NCBI GenBank assembly: GCA_039922875.1
Contig: JBDTDV010000008.1
Span: forward strand, 62,001-126,000
Origin: JBDTDV01 sp039922875
Lineage (GTDB): Bacteria; Actinomycetota; Actinomycetes; Actinomycetales; Microbacteriaceae
DNA length: 64,000 nt
Direction: 5' to 3'
Positions 24,999 to 33,586 of the stretch are shown piece by piece. Position 1 is the stretch's first letter. Each line of letters begins with the position of its first letter. The notes beneath the pieces were generated by a model, which ran no database searches, had not been told where the DNA came from, and was given only the letters and a program-made list of their open reading frames with translations. A program made the translations under genes and the position numbers.

Positions 24999-25550
24999 AT
25001 GAACGACATGATGACCACCAGTGGCCTCGTCGCCACCGAACCCCGGCGGACCGTGACGAGCGAGGGGCTGGCGATTACGAGCTTCCGGCTCGCAGCAAGC
25101 TATCGCAAATTCAACCGTGCGAAGCAGGAGTGGGAATACGGCGAAACGAACTGGTACACAGTCAGTGCCTTCCGGCAACTCGCGGCCAACCTCGCGATCT
25201 CCCTGGCCAAGGGCGATCGGGTCGTGGTCACCGGGCGGTTACGCATTCGGCAATGGCAGAACAATGAGAAGAAGGGAACTCAGGTCGACATCGATGCCGA
25301 TGCTGTCGGCCACGACCTCAACTGGGGTACCTCCAAATTCACCCGCACCATGACCGCGCGGAGTCTAACCGGCAGTGCGGGTGATCGCACCGGCGATCCG
25401 ATGTCCGATTCGGGCACCTCCGATTCGGGCAGGTCTGATTCGCAGATGCCCGAGTCGGATGCTGGTATCGGTTTCGACGACGAATCGATCGCTCCCGGCC
25501 CCGGTGGCTGGGCGCTCGACGAGGCCGAGCCACTGGTTTCGACCACGTGA
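24999..25550 (+). CDS. ssb: Single-stranded DNA-binding protein, secondary type
   Basis: 183 residues from ATG 24999, which has GAGGAG nine bases upstream. An OB fold fills residues 1-115: LAITSFRLAASYRKFNR, ETNWYTVSAFRQLAANLAISLAKGDRVVVTGRLRIRQW and ADAVGHDLNWG. The tail is Ser/Asp-rich with a 15-base tandem repeat (SDSGT/SDSGR/SDSQ). It ends in EPLVSTT and lacks the acidic DDDIPF tip by which replicative SSB recruits partners. The gene is not next to rpsF/rpsR, so it is probably a paralogue with a special role. Confidence 0.85.
   Translation: MNDMMTTSGLVATEPRRTVTSEGLAITSFRLAASYRKFNRAKQEWEYGETNWYTVSAFRQLAANLAISLAKGDRVVVTGRLRIRQWQNNEKKGTQVDIDADAVGHDLNWGTSKFTRTMTARSLTGSAGDRTGDPMSDSGTSDSGRSDSQMPESDAGIGFDDESIAPGPGGWALDEAEPLVSTT
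25404..25433 (+). repeat. 15-base tandem repeat in the ssb tail
   Basis: Copies 25404-25418 and 25419-25433 (TCCGATTCGGGCA plus two bases), then a partial third copy. They encode SDSGT and SDSGR. Confidence 0.85.
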
Positions 25551-25594
25551 GCGCCCGGATGACGGTGCAGTGACAGGTCTGGGGGATCGGCCCG

Positions 25595-25600
25595 TACAAT
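25595..25600 (+). promoter_or_regulatory. Candidate -10 box before the DUF6993-like lipoprotein
   Basis: TACAAT at 25595 with GTGACA at 25570 upstream; the 19-base spacing is long, so support is weak. Confidence 0.3.
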
Positions 25601-25645
25601 CGTAGGGGCCCGAGCATCCAGGGCACGCGGACTGAGAGGTTGAGT

Positions 25646-26122
25646 ATGCGGGCGATTCGCCTCTGGTGCGCCGTCGGCATTCTCAGTCTGGGGCTGAGCC
25701 TCGCGGGGTGCGGCGGTACCTCCCCAGCCCCGCAGGTCACATCAAACGCCGTTCCCACCTCGACCCCGGGCGCGACCCCCATACCTGACCCGGTGCTCCA
25801 GCCGAGCCTGTCTGCCAAGGAGAATCTCGGCTATTTCGACTTCGTCAACAAACGGTTGATCGCCGCCAACCCGAACGCGGACGGACGGGCGTTTGTCGAC
25901 GCGCTCGTGGCCGCGGGATTCGCCAAGGCCGATATGCAGCTCACCGTGGATAAGACCACGGTCAATTTAGTCGCCAATTCGATCCAGTTCTCGGTGAAAT
26001 TCAACGGCGCCTGCCTGATCGGGCAAAGCGGGCCAGACAGCGGCGGGTACCATGGCGAAGCGACTTCGCTGCTGTCCACCGGCGCATGCCTGGTCGGGCA
26101 GACCCGTCCGATCGACTGGTGA
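25646..26122 (+). CDS. DUF6993-like lipoprotein
   Basis: 158 residues from ATG 25646, with GAGAGG upstream. Signal peptide MRAIRLWCAVGILSLGLSLAGC with lipobox LAGC near 20-23, then a Thr/Pro-rich linker and a compact C-terminal domain: DGRAFVDALVAAGFAKADMQLTVDKT, SIQFSVKFNGACLIGQ, TGACLVGQTRPIDW. This matches the pattern of DUF6993 proteins of Microbacteriaceae-type actinobacteria. Two Cys in the domain may pair. Function unknown. The stop codon lies in a 19-base-period duplication. Confidence 0.8.
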   Translation: MRAIRLWCAVGILSLGLSLAGCGGTSPAPQVTSNAVPTSTPGATPIPDPVLQPSLSAKENLGYFDFVNKRLIAANPNADGRAFVDALVAAGFAKADMQLTVDKTTVNLVANSIQFSVKFNGACLIGQSGPDSGGYHGEATSLLSTGACLVGQTRPIDW

Positions 26123-26143
26123 GCTACCAATCGACTGGTGAGC
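26111..26143. repeat. Tandem duplication across the stop codon of the lipoprotein gene
   Basis: ATCGACTGGTGAGC occurs at 26111-26124 and again at 26130-26143 (period 19). The first copy contains the TGA at 26120-26122. Confidence 0.9.
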
Positions 26144-26187
26144 CGGCGCGCACGAAGCGATCAGGCGGCGCCGAATAGACTTGGCCC

Positions 26188-27870
26188 ATGGCCGAATATA
26201 TTTACTCGATGGTGCGCGCCCGCAAGGCGGTCGGCGACAAGCTGATCCTTGACGACGTCACCATGTCTTTCCTGCCCGGAGCCAAGATCGGGGTCGTCGG
26301 TCCCAACGGAGCCGGAAAGTCCACGATCCTGAAGATCATGGCCGGACTGGACACTCCAAGCAACGGTGAGGCCACCCTGGCACCCGGGTACACCGTCGGC
26401 ATCCTGATGCAGGAGCCCGAACTCGACGAGTCCAAGACGGTGTTAGAGAACGTCCAGGAGGGTGTCGGCCCGATCAAGGCCAAGGTGGATCGGTTCAACG
26501 AGATCTCCGCGGCGCTGGCCGAGCCGGATGCCGATTTTGACACCCTGCTGGCCGAAATGGGAACCCTGCAGGAGCACATCGACGCGGCAGACGCCTGGGA
26601 CCTGGACTCCCAGCTGGAACAGGCCATGGATGCCCTGCGCACGCCGCCGGGGGATGCGGCGGTGGCCAACCTCTCTGGCGGAGAGAAGCGCCGGGTGGCG
26701 CTGTGCAAGCTGCTGCTGCAGAAACCGGACCTGCTGCTCCTGGACGAGCCGACCAACCATCTGGACGCCGAAAGCGTGCTCTGGCTGGAACAGCACCTGG
26801 CCAAGTACCCTGGTGCTGTTCTCGCCGTCACCCACGATCGATATTTTCTGGATCACGTTGCGGAGTGGATCGCGGAGGTCGACCGTGGCCACCTGTACCC
26901 GTACGAGGGTAACTATTCGACATACCTGGAGAAGAAGCAGGAGCGCCTGCAGGTCCAGGGCAAAAAGGATGCGAAGCTGTCCAAACGGCTGCGCGAGGAA
27001 CTGGAGTGGGTGCGCAGCAACGCCAAGGGACGCCAGGCTAAATCCAAGGCCAGGCTGGCGCGCTACGAGGAGATGGTCCTCGAAGCCGAGCGGACCAAGA
27101 AGCTCGACTTCGAGGAGATCCAGATCCCGATGGGACCGCGGCTGGGCGCTCAGGTCATCGATGCAGAGAACCTGAAGAAGGGCTTCGATGGCCGCACCCT
27201 GATCGAGGACCTGACCTTCACCCTGCCGCGAAACGGAATTGTGGGGATCATCGGCCCGAACGGAGTCGGAAAGACCACCCTGTTCAAGACCATCGTCGGC
27301 CTGGAACCATTGGATGGCGGAACGTTGACTATCGGTGAGACCGTCGACATCTCATACGTCGACCAGACCCGGGCCGGAATCGACCCGAACAAAACACTCT
27401 GGGAAGTCGTATCCGACGGTCAGGATTACATCCAGGTCGGTAAGACCGAGGTGCCATCGCGTGCCTACGTGTCGACGTTCGGCTTCAAAGGACCTGACCA
27501 GCAGAAGAAGGCCGGGGTACTTTCCGGCGGAGAGCGGAACCGGCTCAACCTGGCCCTGACGCTCAAACAGGGCGGGAATCTGCTGCTGCTGGATGAACCG
27601 ACAAACGACCTGGACGTGGAGACCCTGTCCAGCCTGGAGAACGCGCTGCTGGAGTTCCCCGGCTGCGCGGTGGTGATCACCCACGATCGGTGGTTCCTTG
27701 ACCGGATCGCCACCCACATCCTGGCCTACGAGGGTACCGAAGAGGACCCGGCCAAATGGTACTGGTTCGAGGGCAACTTCGACTCCTATGAGCAGAATAA
27801 AGTGGAGCGCCTCGGCCCGGATGCCGCCAAACCGCACCGCTCGGCCTACCGCAAACTGACCAGGGACTAG
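26188..27870 (+). CDS. ettA: Energy-dependent translational throttle protein EttA (ABC-F)
   Basis: 560 residues, two ABC domains in one chain and no membrane part. Walker A motifs GPNGAGKST and GPNGVGKTT, signatures LSGGEKRRVALCKLL and LSGGERNRLNLALTL, Walker B LLLLDEPTNHLDAESV and LLLLDEPTNDLDVETL. The arm and P-site linker region (YSTYLEKKQERLQVQGKKDAKL) and the C-terminal WYWFEGNFDSYEQNK are EttA-like. It binds the ribosomal E site and controls entry into elongation according to ATP/ADP ratio. The next gene follows the stop without a gap. Confidence 0.95.
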   Translation: MAEYIYSMVRARKAVGDKLILDDVTMSFLPGAKIGVVGPNGAGKSTILKIMAGLDTPSNGEATLAPGYTVGILMQEPELDESKTVLENVQEGVGPIKAKVDRFNEISAALAEPDADFDTLLAEMGTLQEHIDAADAWDLDSQLEQAMDALRTPPGDAAVANLSGGEKRRVALCKLLLQKPDLLLLDEPTNHLDAESVLWLEQHLAKYPGAVLAVTHDRYFLDHVAEWIAEVDRGHLYPYEGNYSTYLEKKQERLQVQGKKDAKLSKRLREELEWVRSNAKGRQAKSKARLARYEEMVLEAERTKKLDFEEIQIPMGPRLGAQVIDAENLKKGFDGRTLIEDLTFTLPRNGIVGIIGPNGVGKTTLFKTIVGLEPLDGGTLTIGETVDISYVDQTRAGIDPNKTLWEVVSDGQDYIQVGKTEVPSRAYVSTFGFKGPDQQKKAGVLSGGERNRLNLALTLKQGGNLLLLDEPTNDLDVETLSSLENALLEFPGCAVVITHDRWFLDRIATHILAYEGTEEDPAKWYWFEGNFDSYEQNKVERLGPDAAKPHRSAYRKLTRD

Positions 27871-28374
27871 ATGCGCATGCGCCTGCATGTGCCGATCCAT
27901 TTGCGCTGGAGCGATTTCGACGCGTACGGCCACGTCAACAACGCGGAGATGCTGCGCATTCTCGAGGAGGCGCGGATCGACGCCTTCTGGGTTCCGGATG
28001 CCGGTGCCACCGACCTGGGAATCGACACGCTGGGTACCCCGCTGACGACGCGAGTACTGGATGGCAGGCCTGGCGCGGCGACGCTGACCCTGATCGCCCG
28101 CCAGGAGATCGAATACGTGCGGCCGATTCCGTACATGAGGCAACCGGTCGATGTGCAACTCTGGCTCGGCCGGCTTGGCGGCGCGAGCCTTCAGGTCTGC
28201 TATGAAGTGCGTGCTCCGGTCGGTTCGGGGCACGACACGCTTTTCACTCGGGCCACGACCACAATCGTGCTGGTGGATGCGACCAGCCAACAACCGCGGC
28301 GGATGAGTGCGCGTGAGCGCTCAGCGTGGGAACCATATCTGGACAAACCGGTAAGGTTCACCCGGCGCACCTGA
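27871..28374 (+). CDS. Acyl-CoA thioesterase (4HBT hotdog fold)
   Basis: 167 residues. The hotdog signature LRWSDFDAYGHVNNAEMLRILEEARIDAF near residues 11-40 contains the catalytic Asp of the 4-hydroxybenzoyl-CoA thioesterase family. IEYVRPIPYMRQPVDVQLWLGRLGGASLQVCYEV is the second strand set. Substrate unknown. Its ATG follows the ettA stop directly, so it is probably cotranscribed. It faces a second thioesterase gene of a different fold family. Confidence 0.88.
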   Translation: MRMRLHVPIHLRWSDFDAYGHVNNAEMLRILEEARIDAFWVPDAGATDLGIDTLGTPLTTRVLDGRPGAATLTLIARQEIEYVRPIPYMRQPVDVQLWLGRLGGASLQVCYEVRAPVGSGHDTLFTRATTTIVLVDATSQQPRRMSARERSAWEPYLDKPVRFTRRT

Positions 28375-28401
28375 TCGGTCGGGCCGAGGACCCGAAGCGC
28401 C

Positions 28402-29286
28402 CTACTCTGCCGGCCTCGCTACCCGTGGAACGCGGATCATGCCCTCCTGCGCAACGCTGGCCAGCAGCACCCCGTCTCGGCTGTAGATCCGGCCAAGTGA
28501 CAGTCCGCGCCCACCCACCGCGCTCGGCGATTCCTGCACGTAGAGCAGCCACCGGTCGACCCGGCCGAATCGGTGCCACCACATGGCATGATCAAGACTT
28601 GCCGCTTTCAGCCCCGGGGTGGACCAGGCGATGCCGTGCCTGCGGAACACCGACTCCAGGATTGAATAGTCGCTTGCGTAGGCTAACGCCGCGCGGTGCA
28701 GGTTCTGGTCATCCGGAAGCTCATCGGCGGTCTTGATCCACACCGCCTGGTGTGCCACGTGCTCGCCTTCCACACTCAAGTAGACCGGCGACGGGATGTG
28801 CTTCATATCGAATGGCCGGTCCCTTGCCCAGTAGCGGGCAACCGGGTGGTCGAGTTCGGCCAGTGTCGCCGAGTCATCCGGCAGCGACTCCGGTCCCGGC
28901 AGATCGGCTGGCATGTCGGTCTGGTGATCCAGCCCTTCGTCCTCGTCCTGAAAGGACGCGATCATCGACAGGATCGGCAGTCCGTCCTGATAGGCCTGGG
29001 TACGCCTGGTCGAAAACGACCGGCCATCGTGTACCCGATCGACCGCGAATGTGATCGGCAGGTTGACATCGCCGGGGCGCAAGAAGTAGCCGTGCATGGA
29101 GTGGATGTTCCGATCATCTGGGGTGGTCCGCATCGCCGCGACCAGTGACTGCGCCAGCACCTGACCACCGAACACCCGGCCGTGCGGCATCCACTGCGAT
29201 GGCCCGGTGAAGATGTCCTCGTTCGTCCGCGCGCCGGTGTCCGTGAGATCCAGCGCGCTGAGCAGGGCGTCGAGTTTGGTGGTCAT
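28402..29286 (-). CDS. tesB: Acyl-CoA thioesterase II
   Basis: 294 residues, double-hotdog TesB. Typical blocks: GPSQWMPHGRVFGGQVLAQSL, HSMHGYFLRPGD, VDRVHDGRSFSTRRTQAYQDG, SFQDEDEGLDHQ, and in the second half LDHAMWWHRFGRVDRWLLYVQESPSAVGGRGLSLGRIYSRDG. It hydrolyses medium- and long-chain acyl-CoA. ATG 29286 has GGAGG four bases upstream. It is divergent from the next gene. Confidence 0.95.
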   Translation of the reverse strand: MTTKLDALLSALDLTDTGARTNEDIFTGPSQWMPHGRVFGGQVLAQSLVAAMRTTPDDRNIHSMHGYFLRPGDVNLPITFAVDRVHDGRSFSTRRTQAYQDGLPILSMIASFQDEDEGLDHQTDMPADLPGPESLPDDSATLAELDHPVARYWARDRPFDMKHIPSPVYLSVEGEHVAHQAVWIKTADELPDDQNLHRAALAYASDYSILESVFRRHGIAWSTPGLKAASLDHAMWWHRFGRVDRWLLYVQESPSAVGGRGLSLGRIYSRDGVLLASVAQEGMIRVPRVARPAE

Positions 29287-29356
29287 GCTGCCTCCGGTCT
29301 GATTTGACCGGCTCCGATGTGACTAGCGGTCCCGGCTTATGTAGTTTAGACAGCAG

Positions 29357-30037
29357 ATGTCTGAGTCCTTTTCCGTACCCGATCCCCGATCCCTGTCCGA
29401 TCTTCGGGTCTATCTTTCCCGCGCCGGCCGGATTGAAGACGGCTCGATCCGGATCGTCGCCGGCTCCGGGGTGCTCGCGGTGTATTGCGCCATCCTGTAC
29501 CCGCGTGGGCTTCTGGATCACACGCCGACCGTACTGGGCCTGCGCACTTTCGCCACGGATCCTGCCGCGGCATTCGACGCGGTGGTACCCAGCCGTTCGA
29601 TGCTCGACCGACTAATCCGGCTGGAGAACGCCGGTCATGCGGAGGCCGCAGAGATCGCCGTTACGCTGCCGCTGCAGGTGAGCACGGTCACCTGGGCCGG
29701 GATCTCCCCGCCGCGCGGTGGCTGGTACTCGGTCGGTGAGATTGCGGTTGGTGTGCTCAGTGCGGCCGCCGCGGCCGGCATCGAGGAAATCGCGACGACC
29801 GTTCCCGCCGAAACCGGAGAGCCATTGGCGCGCCACACTCGAGCAGAGGTATGGAGCCGCCCACTGAGCCGACTGGACTATGTACCAGCCGGTGCGGCGT
29901 TCGCCGCATTCAGCCTCGGCTTCCTCGCTGACGCCACGGAAGTAGTGACGGTATTTGAGACCGGCCCGTGGACGCGGCTGACGCTGCGGCGCGGTCACGT
30001 TCTGGTCCGCCGGCCGGACTGGAGTTTGCAGGGCTGA
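29357..30037 (+). CDS. Conserved actinobacterial protein of unknown function
   Basis: 226 residues, no signal peptide or membrane helix. I recognise no named domain. The N-terminal half has SLSDLRVYLSRAGRIEDGSIRIVAGSGVLAVYCAILYPRGLLD; the C-terminal half has WSRPLSRLDYVPAGAAFAAFSLGFLADATEVVTVFE and ends RRGHVLVRRPDW. Trp/Pro-containing SPPRGGWYSVGE lies in the middle. The pattern is of a compact alpha/beta cytosolic protein. It is divergent from tesB. Confidence 0.6.
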   Translation: MSESFSVPDPRSLSDLRVYLSRAGRIEDGSIRIVAGSGVLAVYCAILYPRGLLDHTPTVLGLRTFATDPAAAFDAVVPSRSMLDRLIRLENAGHAEAAEIAVTLPLQVSTVTWAGISPPRGGWYSVGEIAVGVLSAAAAAGIEEIATTVPAETGEPLARHTRAEVWSRPLSRLDYVPAGAAFAAFSLGFLADATEVVTVFETGPWTRLTLRRGHVLVRRPDWSLQG

Positions 30038-30056
30038 CCGAGGCGCGATCGCTAAC

Positions 30057-31706
30057 TCACAGCCGCGCGGCGACAGCGCGCCCAGTCTGCCGTCCCGAGA
30101 ACAGGCAGCCGCCGAGGAAGGTCCCCTCCAACGACCGATACCCGTGCATTCCGCCACCACCGAAGCCGCTGACTTCCCCTGCCGCATAGAGTCCGGGCAC
30201 CGGCGTGCCGTCGGTGCCAACCACCCTGCCGGACAGGTCGGTCTGAAGGCCGCCCAATGACTTTCTGGTCAAAATGTGCAGCTTAACCGCGATCAGCGGT
30301 CCGGCCTTCGGGTCGAGGATCTTGTGCGGTCTGGCCACCCGGATCAACTTGTCCCCGCGATATCGCCGCGCCCCCCGCAAGGCGGTGATCTGGGCATCCT
30401 TGCCGAAGTCGTTGTCCAGTTCCCGATCCCGCGCAACAATTTCGTGTTCTACTTGCGCGGAATTCAGCGGCACGTCAGCAATCCGCTGCATTCCGGCCAA
30501 CAACTCCGGGAGGGAGTCGGCGACCACGAAATCGCGACCGTGCCTCTTGAACGCCTCCACCGGTCCGGTGGCACCTGGTGTCACTCGCTTGGCCAGCAGC
30601 CGATAGTCCTTGTTGGTCAGGTCGGGGTTCTGCTCGCTTCCAGACAGCGCGAACTCCTTTTCGATGATTTTCTGGGTGAGCACGAACCAGCTGTAGTCGT
30701 ACCCGGTCGCCACGATGTGCTCCAGTGTGCCCAGCGTGTCGAAGCCGGGGAACAGCGGAGCCGGCAGACGCTTTCCGGTGGCGTCAAGCCAGATCGACGA
30801 CGGTCCGGGCAGGATCCGGATGCCGTGGCCGGCCCACACCGGGTCCCAGTTCGTGATGCCTTCGGTGTAGTGCCACATTCGATCCTGGTTGACCAGGCGC
30901 GCGCCGGCGCGTACCGCGATCTGCAGCATTCGCCCGTCGACGTGAGCCGGAACCCCGGTCAGCATGCGCTTGGGAGGTTCGCCCATCCGGGCCGGCCAGT
31001 TTTGTCTGACCAGTTCCTGATCGCCGCCGATGCCGCCGCTGGCGACGATCACCGCACCGGCGCGCAGCTCGAATTCGCCGGCCACGTCACGGCTGCTGGC
31101 CACGCCCCTTGGCGCGGTATCCGCAGCCAGGATGCTACCGCGAACCCCGGCCACCGCCCCATTCTCTACGATCAGTTCGTCGACCCTGTGCCGGTTCAAG
31201 GTGGTGACCAGTCCTGCCCGAGCCCCGGCGCGGACCCGGCTGATGAACGGCGCGAGCAGTCCGGGGCCGGTGCCCCAGGTGATGTGGAATCGTGGCACCG
31301 AGTTTCCGTGCCCGTTTGCGGTGTAGCCGCCGCGCTCGGCCCAGCCGACCACGGGGAAAAACCGCACACCAAGGCCGTGCAACCAGTCCCGCTTCTCTCC
31401 GGCGGCGAAGTCGAGATAGGCCTCGGCCCAGCGTCGCGCCCAGAAGTCCTCGTCACGGTCGAATCCGGCGCTACCGTACCAGTCCTGGCGCGCCAACTCG
31501 ATCGAGTCGGTGATCCCCATCCGGCGTTGCTCCGGAGAATCGATGAGGAACAGCCCGCCGAATGACCACCAGGCCTGGCCGCCGAAAGAGCGTGACGGCT
31601 CCTGCTCCACGATGATGACCCGCTTGCCCGCGTTCACCAACTCGGCTGCGGCTACCAGGCCGGCAAGGCCGGCGCCGATAATGATCGCGTCGGATGCTGT
31701 ACTCAT
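30057..31706 (-). CDS. FAD-binding dehydrogenase (ketosteroid dehydrogenase/fumarate reductase flavoprotein type)
   Basis: 549 residues from ATG 31706, preceded by AAGGAG. Rossmann motif IIIGAGLAGLVAAAEL at the N-terminus, acidic strand VIIVEQE, RSFGGQAWWSFGG, VIVASGGIGGD in the middle and GLYAAGEVSGFGGGGMHGYRSLEGTFLGGCLFSGR at the C-terminus. This places it with actinobacterial FAD-binding dehydrogenases related to 3-ketosteroid-delta1-dehydrogenase; the substrate is not shown. It lies downstream of the Lrp-type regulator on the same strand, with a 50-base gap. Confidence 0.85.
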   Translation of the reverse strand: MSTASDAIIIGAGLAGLVAAAELVNAGKRVIIVEQEPSRSFGGQAWWSFGGLFLIDSPEQRRMGITDSIELARQDWYGSAGFDRDEDFWARRWAEAYLDFAAGEKRDWLHGLGVRFFPVVGWAERGGYTANGHGNSVPRFHITWGTGPGLLAPFISRVRAGARAGLVTTLNRHRVDELIVENGAVAGVRGSILAADTAPRGVASSRDVAGEFELRAGAVIVASGGIGGDQELVRQNWPARMGEPPKRMLTGVPAHVDGRMLQIAVRAGARLVNQDRMWHYTEGITNWDPVWAGHGIRILPGPSSIWLDATGKRLPAPLFPGFDTLGTLEHIVATGYDYSWFVLTQKIIEKEFALSGSEQNPDLTNKDYRLLAKRVTPGATGPVEAFKRHGRDFVVADSLPELLAGMQRIADVPLNSAQVEHEIVARDRELDNDFGKDAQITALRGARRYRGDKLIRVARPHKILDPKAGPLIAVKLHILTRKSLGGLQTDLSGRVVGTDGTPVPGLYAAGEVSGFGGGGMHGYRSLEGTFLGGCLFSGRQTGRAVAARL

Positions 31707-31756
31707 GAGCGACTCCTTCGTCACGACTTCGGGCCACCAATCCCGTGCTGATGAGG

Positions 31757-32233
31757 TTAGCGCGCCGGGCGCGGACCTCGCCGCAGCAGCGGTTCCATCC
31801 GGAACGGAATTACCTCTCCCATGGCCAGGGAGGTCTCTGCCCGCTCTACCCCTTCGCAGGCGAGGATCGCCCCGTTGACCCGAAACAGGTCCTCCGCATC
31901 TGTGCACACCACCCGAACCAGGAGATCCGCTCTGCCGCTGAGACCATGACCTTGCACGATCTCCGGGATAGTGGCCAGCTCCTTCACGATCCAGGCCAGC
32001 TTTTGCTGCTGGACATGAATCAGAATGAAGGCCGTGAGCAGGTAGCCGAGCGCGGCCGGATTGATCCGGCGGTCGAACGGCAGGAAAACGCTGTTCTGGG
32101 TCAGCCGCGTCATCCTGGCCTGCACCGTATTGCGGGAAAGGCCCAGGGTGTTGGCCAATGCGACGACGGTGCTGTCCGGGTCGGTGACCAGGGCCAGCAG
32201 GAGGCGCGAATCGGTGTCGTCCGGGTGATACAT
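31757..32233 (-). CDS. Lrp/AsnC family transcriptional regulator (candidate bkd regulator)
   Basis: 158 residues from ATG 32233. An N-terminal helix-turn-helix (about 8-60: TDSRLLLALVTDPDSTVVALANTLGLSRNTVQARMTRL) is followed by an effector-binding RAM domain (about 75-150: LTAFILIHV, GHGLSGRADLLVRVVCTDAEDLFRV). Lrp-type BkdR proteins activate branched-chain keto acid dehydrogenase operons in other bacteria, and this gene is divergent from exactly such an operon. An inverted repeat in the shared region is the likely binding site. Confidence 0.9.
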   Translation of the reverse strand: MYHPDDTDSRLLLALVTDPDSTVVALANTLGLSRNTVQARMTRLTQNSVFLPFDRRINPAALGYLLTAFILIHVQQQKLAWIVKELATIPEIVQGHGLSGRADLLVRVVCTDAEDLFRVNGAILACEGVERAETSLAMGEVIPFRMEPLLRRGPRPAR

Positions 32234-32262
32234 AGTGCGAAACCTTAGCAGGTTCGAGGGAA

Positions 32263-32305
32263 CAATATTGAGCACAATGCTTGAAATTAGCTCAGCATAT
32301 TGTGC
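32263..32305. promoter_or_regulatory. Candidate Lrp-type operator between the regulator and the bkd operon
   Basis: CAATATTG (32263-32270) is a perfect palindrome. Beside it GCACAAT (32272-32278) and ATTGTGC (32299-32305) form an inverted repeat with a 20-base spacer that is AT-rich. The cluster lies 30 to 72 bases upstream of the regulator start. Confidence 0.6.
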
Positions 32306-32416
32306 GTACTGGCCGTTGTGCGTAGCGTCGGGTTAACTTCAGGCAAGGATGCCCGAGCCGGTGACGGGCCACAAGCCACGGCCGGTACGATCGCAAAGAA
32401 TTGGTTGCGTGCAACT

Positions 32417-33586
32417 GTGTTCAGTGAAATCGACACCGCCCGATCGGTCGACACGACCGAATTCCGGGACAGAATCACACCGCCCGACAGCATCGACCAG
32501 CCGATGCGTTCGGGGGAGATCATTCAGCTGCTGACCCCGGACGGGCAGCGACGGAAAAACTCCCAGTTCGATCCGTGGCTTCGCGATATCACCGGTGACG
32601 TGTTGGCCGACTTGTACGAGGACCACGTCGTCGCCCGCCGCATCGACACCGAGGCGACTGCCCTGCAACGCCAGGGCGAGTTGGGATTGTGGCCGCCGCT
32701 GATCGGGCAGGAGGCGGCGCAGATTGGTTCGGCCAGAGCGCTGCGTGATGACGATTTTGTGTTCAGCAGCTACCGGGAGAATGCTGTCGCGTACTGCAGG
32801 GGTGTCGACCTGACCGACATGATCCGGGTCTGGCGCGGCAACGCCCACTCCGGCTGGGATCCTTACGCGATCGGGATGGCACCACCCACCGTCATCATCG
32901 GCGCGCAGACTCTGCACGCCACCGGGTACGCGCTGGGCTGCAAGCGTGACGGGATCGATTCGGTTGCGATCGCGTACTTCGGCGACGGTGCCACCAGCCA
33001 GGGTGATGTGAACGAGGCCATGGTGTTCGCGGCCAGCTTCCAGGCTCCGGTGGTGTTCTTCTGCCAGAACAACCATTGGGCGATCTCCGAACCCGTCGGG
33101 TTGCAGGCGCGTCGGCCGATCGCCGACCGGGCGCCGGGGTTCGGAATTCCGAGCCTGCGGGTGGACGGCAACGACGTCCTCGCCGTGATGGCCGCGACTC
33201 GGATTGCACTGGATCGGGCGCGCAGTGGCGGCGGACCGACCTTCATCGAAGCGGTTACCTACCGGATGGGTCCGCACACCACCTCGGATGACCCGACCCG
33301 GTACCGGGATCGAGCGGAGTTGGATGAGTGGGCGGCGAAAGATCCGATCATCCGGCTTGAGGCGCTGCTGAAGAACATCGGCGTTTTCACCGACGAACTG
33401 CGCGAATCCGTCGCCGCCAAGGCCGACCAGGTCGCCCGCGACGTGCGGGCTGGATGCCTGAGTCTGGATCCTCCGGAGCCGCTGACGGTTTTCGACCACG
33501 CCTACAGCACGCCGAACTCGTGGCTGGATCGGCAAAAGAGCCAGTACGCGGCGTACCTGGATTTCTATAGCGGGGGTGCACGGTGA
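32417..33586 (+). CDS. bkdA: Branched-chain 2-oxoacid dehydrogenase E1 component, alpha subunit
   Basis: About 389 residues from GTG 32417. Thiamine-diphosphate enzyme that decarboxylates the 2-oxoacids of Val, Leu and Ile. The TPP motif begins GDGATSQGDVNEAM and ends in QNNHWAIS; the phosphorylation-loop-like region YRMGPHTTSDDPTRYR is typical of E1 alpha. The start is uncertain: a frame runs back to 32300, but that would overlap the operator; ATG 32504 is a shorter alternative. The stop overlaps the E1 beta GTG by four bases. Confidence 0.92.
   Translation: MFSEIDTARSVDTTEFRDRITPPDSIDQPMRSGEIIQLLTPDGQRRKNSQFDPWLRDITGDVLADLYEDHVVARRIDTEATALQRQGELGLWPPLIGQEAAQIGSARALRDDDFVFSSYRENAVAYCRGVDLTDMIRVWRGNAHSGWDPYAIGMAPPTVIIGAQTLHATGYALGCKRDGIDSVAIAYFGDGATSQGDVNEAMVFAASFQAPVVFFCQNNHWAISEPVGLQARRPIADRAPGFGIPSLRVDGNDVLAVMAATRIALDRARSGGGPTFIEAVTYRMGPHTTSDDPTRYRDRAELDEWAAKDPIIRLEALLKNIGVFTDELRESVAAKADQVARDVRAGCLSLDPPEPLTVFDHAYSTPNSWLDRQKSQYAAYLDFYSGGAR

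Noticed and set aside
30276..31565. A 429-codon open frame opposite the flavin dehydrogenase
   Set aside because: The - strand gene has a full FAD-binding motif and SD; the + strand reading lacks any.
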